10,666 nucleotides of DNA, taken from contig DAOVBC010000053.1 in assembly GCA_030670715.1 (NCBI GenBank), forward strand, positions 1 to 10,666, written 5' to 3'. The notes under the pieces were generated by a model, which was not told where the DNA came from, did not search any database, and was given only the letters and a program-made list of their open reading frames with translations. Below are positions 5,918 through 10,666 of this stretch, piece after piece (position 1 is the first letter of the stretch; the number at the start of each line of letters is the position of its first letter). The position numbers were made by a program, and so were the translations under genes. This DNA is from Deltaproteobacteria bacterium. GTDB lineage: Bacteria > Desulfobacterota > Desulfobacteria > Desulfobacterales > SG8-13.

Positions 5918-6709
5918 ATGTCACATATCATATGTATAGCAAACCAAAAGGGTGGGGTCGGCAAAACGACAACGGCCGTCAACCTGTCGGCAGCCCTGGC
6001 CGTTTCGGAAAAACAGACTCTGTTGGTGGACTGCGACCCACAAGGGAACGCAACCTCAGGCATCGGACTGGACAAAAATCGCGTTGACAGAACCCTGTAT
6101 CATGGATTGCTTGGCAGCGCCGCAGCACAAAATTTAATTTTTGACAGCGATATCGAAACGTTAAAAATCATTCCTTCCAACGTGGAACTCATCGGTTTTG
6201 AAGTGGAAATGATATCGACTCCCGGCCGGGAAAAATCGTTGAAAAACCTTCTTACGGATATTACGAATGATTTTGAATTTATTATTCTCGACTGCCCGCC
6301 GTCCCTGAGCCTGCTGACGGTAAATGCCCTGACGGCAGCCGATTCATTGCTAATCCCTCTCCAGTGTGAATTTTATGCCCTGGAAGGCCTCGGCCAGCTT
6401 TTACAAACGGTACAGCGCATTAAACGCAGACTGAATCCGGATCTTAAAATCGCGGGTATCCTGCTGACCATGTTCGACCGAAGGACCAACCTTTCCTATC
6501 AGGTGGCGGATGATGCCGAGAAATATTTTAAAGACCTTGTTTTCAAAACCATTATTCCGAGAAACATTCGTCTGAGTGAGGCCCCGAGTTTCGGCAAACC
6601 GATTCTGATGTATGACGCTACATCTACCGGTGCAACAAGTTATTTCGACCTGGCGAAGGAAATAATGATGGATTTCATGCCAAGCCCGGCCCCGCAGGAA
6701 TATCATTGA
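5918..6709 (+). CDS. parA: Chromosome partitioning ATPase ParA (Soj), 263 aa
   Basis: A deviant Walker-type ATPase that binds DNA non-specifically as an ATP dimer and is stimulated by ParB to segregate replicated origins. The deviant Walker A KGGVGKT is at 11-17 with signature Lys11 and Lys16, DPQGN is at 40-44, and the Walker B LDCPP is at 124-128. EGLGQLLQTV (156-165), ILLTMFDRRT (181-190) and RNIRLSEAPSFGKPI (216-229) are typical of chromosomal Soj proteins; the short N-terminus without an HTH rules out the type Ia plasmid ParA. I chose ATG 5918 (MSHIICIANQKGG), matching the usual start; a TTG at 5909 in frame would add three residues. An AGG lies nine bases upstream. parB follows after 144 bases, further apart than usual for parAB. 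No mnmG/rsmG genes, the classic neighbours, are seen. Confidence 0.95.
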   Translation: MSHIICIANQKGGVGKTTTAVNLSAALAVSEKQTLLVDCDPQGNATSGIGLDKNRVDRTLYHGLLGSAAAQNLIFDSDIETLKIIPSNVELIGFEVEMISTPGREKSLKNLLTDITNDFEFIILDCPPSLSLLTVNALTAADSLLIPLQCEFYALEGLGQLLQTVQRIKRRLNPDLKIAGILLTMFDRRTNLSYQVADDAEKYFKDLVFKTIIPRNIRLSEAPSFGKPILMYDATSTGATSYFDLAKEIMMDFMPSPAPQEYH

Positions 6710-6733
6710 AGATTGAATACTGAATAATGACAG

Positions 6734-6839
6734 TCTCGTAAAAAGTCAAAAAATGTATTTTTACGAGAGTTTTAGGTTTTAAGTACCTTTAAATAAAAAC
6801 GTTCCCTCAACCTAAAACCTAAAACTTAAAACCTAAAAC
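6734..6839. repeat. Structured repeat cluster between parA and parB
   Basis: Three elements in the 144-base gap. First, a perfect 11-bp stem TCTCGTAAAAA/TTTTTACGAGA (6734-6744 and 6758-6768) with a 13-base loop. Second, a perfect 15-bp inverted repeat, GTTTTAGGTTTTAAG (6769-6783) against 6825-6839, with a 41-base loop. Third, four tandem 7-bp units at 6811-6838: CCTAAAA, CCTAAAA, CTTAAAA, CCTAAAA. The second and third overlap. The first hairpin is followed by GTTTT and might weaken read-through from parA to parB. The whole looks like a small inserted intergenic element or its remnant. Confidence 0.75.
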
Positions 6840-6853
6840 TTGATGAGTTCATC

Positions 6854-7750
6854 ATGCAAAAAGAAAGCCTGAAAAAACTATCCGATACCGGCAAGAAGAA
6901 AAGAAAATTAGCCCTGGGCAGAGGGCTTGATGCCCTTATTCCGGCTTTCGGACCGGAGGATAAAACACCGCAGGATTATTTTCAATGTGACATCAGTCTG
7001 ATAGCGCACAACCGTTATCAACCGCGCCAACATTTCCCCGAGGACGATCTGAAAGAGCTGAGTGCCTCAATAAAAACGCAAGGAATTATTCAGCCTCTGC
7101 TGGTACGAAAGCATGACGGCGGTTATGAACTGGTGGCGGGTGAACGCCGCCTGCGGGCAGCCGTAAAAGCCGGGTTGAAGCAGGTGCCGGTGATTGTCAA
7201 AACCGTCAATAACGCTGAAATGCTGGAAATGTCCATCGTGGAAAATATCCAGCGTGAAGACTTCAACCCGATTGAAGAAGCGGACGCCTACCACCGCCTG
7301 ATCAACGAGTTTAGCCTTACCCAGGATCAGGCCGCAGCACGTGTGGGAAAAAGCCGATCCGCGGTGGCTAATTTTTTAAGACTCAGAAATTTACCGCAGC
7401 AGATAAAAGACAGCATGATCGACGCAACATTAAGCATGGGGCATGCCAGGGCACTGCTCGGAATCGAAACGGCGGCGCAGCAAATCGGCATCTGGAAAAC
7501 AATAATTGCAAAAGGCCTGTCGGTTCGCGAAACTGAAAACCTTGTTAAACAGGCTAAGGCCGGGAAGAAAAAGCCGAAGAAACCCGAGCCCGCTGCAAAT
7601 CAGGTTTACTTTGCAGATGTTGCGGCCGACCTGTCACGCTACTACGGTACGAAGGTCCAGATCAAACGGCGCGGTAAAACAGGGAAAGTCGAAATCGAAT
7701 TTTACAACGATGATGATCTGGATAGACTCATCCGTCTCTTAAAGAGTTGA
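6854..7750 (+). CDS. parB: Chromosome partitioning protein ParB (298 aa)
   Basis: The CTP-dependent DNA clamp that loads at parS and activates ParA. The N-terminus is basic, with LGRGLDALIP (21-30), the usual ParA-interacting start of chromosomal ParB. The CTP-binding ParB/Srx domain includes the NRYQPRQHF segment (53-61), GERRLRAA (96-103) and ENIQREDFNPIEEA (130-143). The helix-turn-helix region spans about 156-180 (TQDQAAARVGKSRSAVANF), followed by the parS-binding domain with SMGHARALLG (194-203). A Lys/Pro linker (236-249) leads to the C-terminal dimerisation domain (250-298). Length is normal. The ATG at 6854 has no strong ribosome binding site; GATGAGTTCATC immediately before it is a small palindrome. 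The gene follows parA but may need its own promoter because of the hairpins in the gap. No consensus parS site is visible in this window. Confidence 0.95.
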   Translation: MQKESLKKLSDTGKKKRKLALGRGLDALIPAFGPEDKTPQDYFQCDISLIAHNRYQPRQHFPEDDLKELSASIKTQGIIQPLLVRKHDGGYELVAGERRLRAAVKAGLKQVPVIVKTVNNAEMLEMSIVENIQREDFNPIEEADAYHRLINEFSLTQDQAAARVGKSRSAVANFLRLRNLPQQIKDSMIDATLSMGHARALLGIETAAQQIGIWKTIIAKGLSVRETENLVKQAKAGKKKPKKPEPAANQVYFADVAADLSRYYGTKVQIKRRGKTGKVEIEFYNDDDLDRLIRLLKS

Positions 7751-7814
7751 AGATCCGGATCCTGAGATAACAGCGATCCTAACCCGGAGAGACCGGAACT
7801 AATTTAGGAAATGC

Positions 7815-7872
7815 AAATTGAGGGATTAAAGCATTAAATAAGAAACACCTCTGATTTTAAATTCCTCAATTT
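7815..7872. terminator. Weak inverted repeat downstream of parB
   Basis: AAATTGAGG (7815-7823) pairs perfectly with CCTCAATTT (7864-7872), with further imperfect pairing inside, and the right arm runs into TTTTT. The loop is 40 bases and the stem AT-rich, so this is a poor intrinsic terminator. It is the only candidate in the 241-base gap that could end the parAB transcript. Confidence 0.25.
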
Positions 7873-7964
7873 TTACCCCGTGAAATGCAGAGCATATTTT
7901 ACTGGAGCCCGAATCCCTGAATTCCTAATCTGGCATTCATTACAGCCACGTTCGATCAAAATAT

Positions 7965-7988
7965 TTTTTTGCCGCAAAAGGCAAAAAA
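7965..7988. promoter_or_regulatory. Perfect hairpin just before the NYN gene start
   Basis: TTTTTTGCC (7965-7973) and GGCAAAAAA (7980-7988) form a perfect 9-bp stem with a six-base loop, three bases before ATG 7992. It covers the place where a ribosome binding site would be, and no Shine-Dalgarno is seen, so it could limit translation or act as a terminator for upstream transcripts. The role is inferred. Confidence 0.4.
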
Positions 7989-7991
7989 TTC

Positions 7992-8531
7992 ATGATTAAA
8001 GTACCAATGTCTCTTCATATCATCATCGATGGTTACAATTTAATCCGGAATTCATCTGCCCTGAGAGATCTTGATCTTCAGGACATTCAGCTGGGTAGAG
8101 ACGCCCTGGTGGATATGCTGGCCGCTTACAAACGGATCAAACCCCACAGAATTACTGTTGTTTTTGACGGCGCCAATGCCCCCGGCCATTCCCTGCGCAG
8201 GGATCGGATTAAGGGGATTGATATAAAATTTTCCCGCCCGGGGGAGTTGGCCGATACAGTCATAAAAAAAATGGCTTCCCGGGAAAAGGAAAAAGCGCTT
8301 GTCGTCAGCTCCGATCGGGAGGTTATCCATTCCGCGGCATCATATGATGCGGCAACGATCAGCTCACCGGAATTTGAAGAAAAGCTGGCGCTGGCCGGAT
8401 ACATGCAAGCCAAGGGCATTGAATATGAAAACGATGACAGCGGCTGGACTCAGACGACAAAAAAAAAGGGGCCCCGGAGACGCCTTCCCAAAAAAATGCG
8501 ACGGAACCAGCTTAAAACGGGGAAACTGTGA
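7992..8531 (+). CDS. NYN-domain ribonuclease of the YacP/Rae1 type (179 aa)
   Basis: A PIN-like NYN nuclease. HIIIDGYNLIR (9-19) carries Asp13, ITVVFDG (54-60) carries Asp59, ELADTVI (85-91) carries Asp88, and VVSSDREV (104-111) carries Asp108; these four acids form the expected metal site. Bacillus Rae1 (YacP), from the same family, cuts mRNA inside the ribosomal A site; that substrate is inferred only. The C-terminal tail (about 157-179) is strongly basic (KKKG, RRR, KKMRR) and could bind RNA or ribosomes. The ATG at 7992 and the ATG at 8007 (MSLHIIIDGYN) both lack a Shine-Dalgarno; the second matches the common family N-terminus more closely, so the true protein may be 174 residues. The TGA overlaps the GTG start of the DUF3842 gene by four bases, suggesting coupled translation. 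Confidence 0.85.
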   Translation: MIKVPMSLHIIIDGYNLIRNSSALRDLDLQDIQLGRDALVDMLAAYKRIKPHRITVVFDGANAPGHSLRRDRIKGIDIKFSRPGELADTVIKKMASREKEKALVVSSDREVIHSAASYDAATISSPEFEEKLALAGYMQAKGIEYENDDSGWTQTTKKKGPRRRLPKKMRRNQLKTGKL

Positions 8532-8980
8532 TAATTATGCGTGAAATGATAAAAATCTGCGTCATAGACGGTCAGGGCGGCGGTATAGGCAGCACGATTA
8601 TCAAGAAAATTAAGGAAGTCCACGAGGAAAGGGTCGAGGTAATCGCCCTGGGAACAAATGCCATCGCCACCGCTCAGATGTTAAAAGCAAGGGCCAACCG
8701 CGGTGCTTCCGGAGAAAATGCCATCGTGCAAACGGTGAAGAGCGTCGATGTGATTATCGGAACGATTGGAATTGTCATTGCCCATGCAATGATGGGGGAA
8801 GTAACCCCGGGCATTGCCGAAGCAGTCGCCGCCAGCCCGGCAGCAAAACTTCTCATACCGCTTTCCCAGGAGAACATTAAGATCATGGGCATTGCCGAGC
8901 AGCCGCTGCCGCACCTGATAGAAGAGCTGATCGAATCCCGATTAAATTTTATAATTCAGAAAAATAAAGAGAGGGCGTAG
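8528..8980 (+). CDS. DUF3842 family protein (about 150 aa)
   Basis: A conserved protein of unknown function. VIDGQGGGIG (12-21) resembles a Rossmann-type nucleotide-binding glycine loop. ALGTNAIATAQML (40-52) and RGASGENAIV (58-67) are the other strongly conserved family blocks, and IIGTIGIVIAHAMMGEVTP (76-94) forms the next strand and loop. I assign DUF3842 from memory of these blocks. The start is uncertain: GTG 8528 has GGGGA four bases upstream and overlaps the NYN stop (GTGA), whereas ATG 8537 or ATG 8546 (MIKICVIDG, the usual family start) lack a good site. The CooT-like gene starts one base after the stop. The pairing with a nickel-binding CooT family protein suggests, but does not prove, a role linked to metal or redox metabolism. 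Confidence 0.8.
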   Translation: MIIMREMIKICVIDGQGGGIGSTIIKKIKEVHEERVEVIALGTNAIATAQMLKARANRGASGENAIVQTVKSVDVIIGTIGIVIAHAMMGEVTPGIAEAVAASPAAKLLIPLSQENIKIMGIAEQPLPHLIEELIESRLNFIIQKNKERA

Positions 8981-8981
8981 C

Positions 8982-9167
8982 ATGTGTGAAGCCAATGCAT
9001 ACCTGATAGAAGCCGACAAAGAAACGCTGGTAATGGAAGCTTTAGATCGTGTGGAACCCGAAGAAGACGGCCTGCGTCTAATCAGCATATTCGGTGAACA
9101 AAAGTTTATTAAAGCACGCATCCATGCATTGTCGCTTGTGGATCATAAAGTGTTTCTTAAAAAGTGA
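8982..9167 (+). CDS. CooT-family small nickel-binding protein (61 aa)
   Basis: A 61-residue protein beginning MCEANAYLI and ending SLVDHKVFLKK. The invariant Cys2 directly after the start, RLISIFGEQK (32-41) and the SLVDHK block (51-56) match the CooT-like family (formerly an RNA-binding-like domain of unknown function). Rhodospirillum CooT binds one Ni(II) per dimer through Cys2 and serves carbon monoxide dehydrogenase maturation; many homologues occur outside coo operons, as here, and their targets are unknown. The ATG at 8982 has GAGG seven bases upstream, inside the last codons of the DUF3842 gene, and the genes are separated by one base. No CO dehydrogenase, hydrogenase or urease gene is in the window. 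His48 and His55 are additional possible ligands. The family call is confident; the metal is inferred. Confidence 0.85.
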   Translation: MCEANAYLIEADKETLVMEALDRVEPEEDGLRLISIFGEQKFIKARIHALSLVDHKVFLKK

Positions 9168-9204
9168 AAATCTTTATCGCTAATTACTCTAATTCTTAAT
9201 TACA

Positions 9205-9358
9205 GTGACGTATTATTGGTGATTTTTTCACCACAGAGACCGCGGAGCACACAGAGAAAAAATTAATCATTATTTAGTTCGCCTCTGTGGTCTCTGCGTG
9301 CTCTGTGGTGAAGCTGTATTTTGATCAACATTTATGATTTCATTATCTGATACGTCAC
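9205..9358. repeat. CACCACAGAG-type hairpin element inside a 9-bp inverted repeat
   Basis: The core is an imperfect inverted repeat with 30-base arms (9227-9256 and 9283-9312) matching at 25 of 30 positions, starting TTCACCACAGAG and ending CTCTGTGGTGAA, with a 26-base loop. Outside it, GTGACGTAT (9205-9213) and ATACGTCAC (9350-9358) form a perfect 9-bp inverted repeat. It fills most of the gap between the convergent CooT-like gene and plsY and may act as a terminator. CACCACAGAG-like intergenic hairpins are, to my knowledge, common in Desulfobacterota and some other environmental bacteria. The outer repeat could be chance. Confidence 0.7.
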
Positions 9359-9413
9359 CGGAATTACGAATACATGAACTAATACCGGCGGTTTTTAGGT
9401 GTATGGAATCCAA

Positions 9414-10049
9414 TTAACGGCTTTTTGATTTGTTTCTGAATCCCGATTCTGTTCCATCTATCAGTCTTTTAATATTGTCTCTGTGACGGATATAAATAAA
9501 AACCACCATGAGAAGAGCACATCCGGTAAAAGACGCCGCTTGCGTTGCCCACCAGACTGTCGGCGGAAGGGCAGCTGCAGCAGTCAGTGATCCGGCAGAC
9601 ACACGATTGCTCAACCACAGCACCAGAGCAAATGCGATCAAAGCGGTAAGAACAGCCGAAGGGGCAATAACACTGATGCATCCGAAAGCGGTGGCAACTC
9701 CTTTACCTCCGTTTTTAAATTTCATGTACACCGGATAGAGGTGGCCCAAAAAGACGGCCATCGCCACCAATGATATATATGTTTCCCGGGGCAGAATTTC
9801 CGGAACTGTGACAATCCCCGCTATATATACCGGCACCGCACCTTTCAACACATCTCCGGCAAGGGTCAACAGTCCAAGAGGGGTCCCGGCCAATCGCCGC
9901 ACGTTGGTGGCACCGATGTTGCCGCTGCCGTGCTGCCGAATGTCTATTGAAGTGAACAGGCGGGTCAATACCAGCCCGAACGGAATCGAACCAAGCAAAT
10001 AGGCACAGATGAGCAGGCCGATAAGTATGGATACGGTTGAAGGGTCCAT
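9414..10049 (-). CDS. plsY: Glycerol-3-phosphate acyltransferase PlsY (211 aa)
   Basis: An integral membrane enzyme that transfers an acyl group from acyl-phosphate to glycerol-3-phosphate, the first step of phospholipid synthesis. All three signature motifs are present: GSIPFG (20-25) with GSGNIGATNV (41-50); GHLYPVYMKFKNGGKGVAT (102-120); and RHRDNIKRLIDGTE (188-201). Hydrophobic segments at about 5-30, 68-83, 92-110, 125-148 and 155-187 fit the family's multi-span topology. Length is normal, with a short basic tail (NKSKSR). The ATG at 10049 lacks a clear Shine-Dalgarno site, but no better start exists before the first motif. A good sigma-70 promoter lies about 75 bases upstream. PlsY works with PlsX and PlsC, which are not in this window. 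The gene is monocistronic as far as can be seen, convergent with the CooT-like gene. Confidence 0.95.
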   Translation of the reverse strand: MDPSTVSILIGLLICAYLLGSIPFGLVLTRLFTSIDIRQHGSGNIGATNVRRLAGTPLGLLTLAGDVLKGAVPVYIAGIVTVPEILPRETYISLVAMAVFLGHLYPVYMKFKNGGKGVATAFGCISVIAPSAVLTALIAFALVLWLSNRVSAGSLTAAAALPPTVWWATQAASFTGCALLMVVFIYIRHRDNIKRLIDGTESGFRNKSKSR

Positions 10050-10125
10050 TGTTGGTTAAATAGGTGGTTGATCTGCTGTTTGTATCTTTTCGGATCCGGT
10101 TTGTCGGGCTTATTAAAATGAGAAT

Positions 10126-10154
10126 CTTATAATTACTTTCGGCTGGCCTGACAA
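10126..10154 (-). promoter_or_regulatory. plsY: Sigma-70 promoter of plsY
   Basis: On the minus strand TTGTCA (10149-10154) and TATAAG (10126-10131) are separated by 17 bases; each matches the consensus at five of six positions. The transcript would start near 10119, giving a leader of about 70 bases before the ATG at 10049. This is the best promoter candidate in the window. Confidence 0.55.
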
Positions 10155-10162
10155 GGATTAGT

Positions 10163-10267
10163 TTTATACCGCTTCCCATAATTATGTTCCGAAATACGGA
10201 ATTGCGGTATAAGTGGTTGTAGAAAAAAACGTTGGAATACCGGAACGTTTTTTTAACAACCACTATA
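10163..10267. repeat. 105-bp bipartite hairpin repeat, copy B
   Basis: Second copy of the element at 3998-4102, same orientation, four mismatches. Hairpin 1 is 10165-10211 and hairpin 2 is 10212-10264, with the long stem here paired even better than in copy A. It lies between the divergent plsY and Smr genes, just upstream of the plsY promoter and 39 bases before the Smr start. Its right end contributes TATAAC (10264-10269), a possible -10 for the Smr gene, but no -35 matches. Confidence 0.85.
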
Positions 10268-10292
10268 ACCTGCAATCGGGTCGGCGCCCGAA

Positions 10293-10298
10293 AAGGAG
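10293..10298 (+). promoter_or_regulatory. Shine-Dalgarno site that decides the Smr start
   Basis: AAGGAG lies eight bases before ATG 10307. It favours this start over an in-frame ATG at 10232, which lies inside the repeat and would add 25 residues encoded mostly by repeat sequence. Confidence 0.75.
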
Positions 10299-10306
10299 CT
10301 TTTTGC

Positions 10307-10576
10307 ATGGAACCGGTTCACCTGCCGATTGAAGACACATTGGATCTGCACACCTTCAGGCCGAATGAAGTTCCGGATCTGCTGGACGACTACTTTGCCG
10401 AATGTATCACAGCCGGCATATTTTCGGTGCGCATCATACATGGCAAAGGCCATGGAATTCTAAAAAAAAGGGTGCGGGGTCTCTTGAAGAAAAATCCGCT
10501 GGTCGAATCATTTAAGGATGCGCCACCGACAGCAGGCGGCTGGGGGGCCACGCAGGTGGAGCTGAAAAGGTTGTAA
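10307..10576 (+). CDS. Stand-alone Smr-domain protein (89 aa)
   Basis: A small MutS-related (Smr) domain without the MutS2 ATPase. LDLHTFRPNEV (12-22) is the family's LDLHG/R-type motif with His15, VRIIHGKGHGILK (41-53) carries the HGKG core with His45, and GGWGATQVEL (77-86) is the C-terminal strand. Smr domains bind nucleic acid and several act as endonucleases (DNA nicking in MutS2; RNA cleavage in ribosome-quality-control proteins). Either role could apply here, and the sequence does not decide. ATG 10307 has a strong AAGGAG eight bases upstream. The protein has no extra domain, so it would depend on a partner or act alone. It is downstream of a 105-bp repeat and divergent from plsY; a further hairpin-like repeat follows its stop. 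Confidence 0.88.
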   Translation: MEPVHLPIEDTLDLHTFRPNEVPDLLDDYFAECITAGIFSVRIIHGKGHGILKKRVRGLLKKNPLVESFKDAPPTAGGWGATQVELKRL

Positions 10577-10581
10577 AGCAA

Positions 10582-10658
10582 TTCACCACAGAGCAGAACG
10601 CATAGCGCAGGGGGCATAGCGCATAGCGTAAAATGCAAGGCGGCGGGTCTATGGTGAA
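10582..10658. repeat. Second TTCACCACAGAG-ended element
   Basis: Starts five bases after the Smr stop with TTCACCACAGAG (10582-10593) and ends with CTATGGTGAA (10649-10658), an imperfect inverse of the start. Inside, CATAGCGCA occurs repeatedly (GCATAGCGCAG, GCATAGCGCATAGCG). Its left end is identical over 12 bases to the 9227 element, so it appears to be a related intergenic repeat, here with different inner sequence. Confidence 0.5.
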
Positions 10659-10666
10659 AGTACATT

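Noticed and set aside
6811..6838. CCTAAAA tandem units as a CRISPR or telomere-like array
   Set aside because: Seven-base units without spacers are not CRISPR, and four imperfect units next to an inverted repeat on an internal chromosomal locus do not suggest a telomere.

Overview
The window looks like an ordinary chromosomal stretch of a Desulfobacterota (former Deltaproteobacteria) genome, most likely near the sulfate-reducing Desulfobacterales. This is inferred from the gene set: an extra EF-G paralogue, chromosomal ParA/ParB, a BepA-type M48 protease with TPRs, PlsY, and a DUF3842 plus CooT pair. Short structured repeats between genes also fit. Coding density is high. I see no phage, plasmid, insertion sequence, CRISPR array, rRNA or tRNA.

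Left block (about 76-957, minus strand): a likely three-gene operon. It reads in order a 135-residue receiver-only protein with Glu at the phospho-acceptor position, a 35-residue single-span membrane protein with a good ribosome binding site, and a 105-residue protein with a Cys/His pattern. A 352-base divergent spacer separates it from the next block.

Translation block (1376-3981, plus strand): a GerMN-domain envelope protein whose stop overlaps the start of a 677-residue EF-G (ATGA overlap). The EF-G has intact GTPase motifs, but the catalytic tip of domain IV is altered, so it is probably an accessory EF-G and not the main translocase. Convergent to it is a periplasmic M48 protease/chaperone (4111-5535, minus). 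A 105-bp two-hairpin repeat fills the gap between them.

Segregation block (5918-7750, plus): parA and parB, separated by an unusual 144-base stretch holding a perfect stem-loop, a 15-bp inverted repeat and 7-bp tandem repeats. A 382-base AT-rich spacer lies upstream of parA.

RNA/nickel block (7992-9167, plus): a YacP/Rae1-like NYN ribonuclease, a DUF3842 protein and a CooT-family small protein, tightly packed or overlapping and probably one operon. A hairpin repeat of the CACCACAGAG type follows.

Right block: plsY (9414-10049, minus) with a good sigma-70 promoter, and a stand-alone Smr-domain protein (10307-10576, plus). The second copy of the 105-bp repeat lies between them. The most unusual observations are the paired 105-bp repeat, the Glu-substituted receiver with its hidden small membrane protein, the EF-G with a substituted domain IV tip, and the NYN-DUF3842-CooT cluster. 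I do not see a clear new defence or biosynthetic system.
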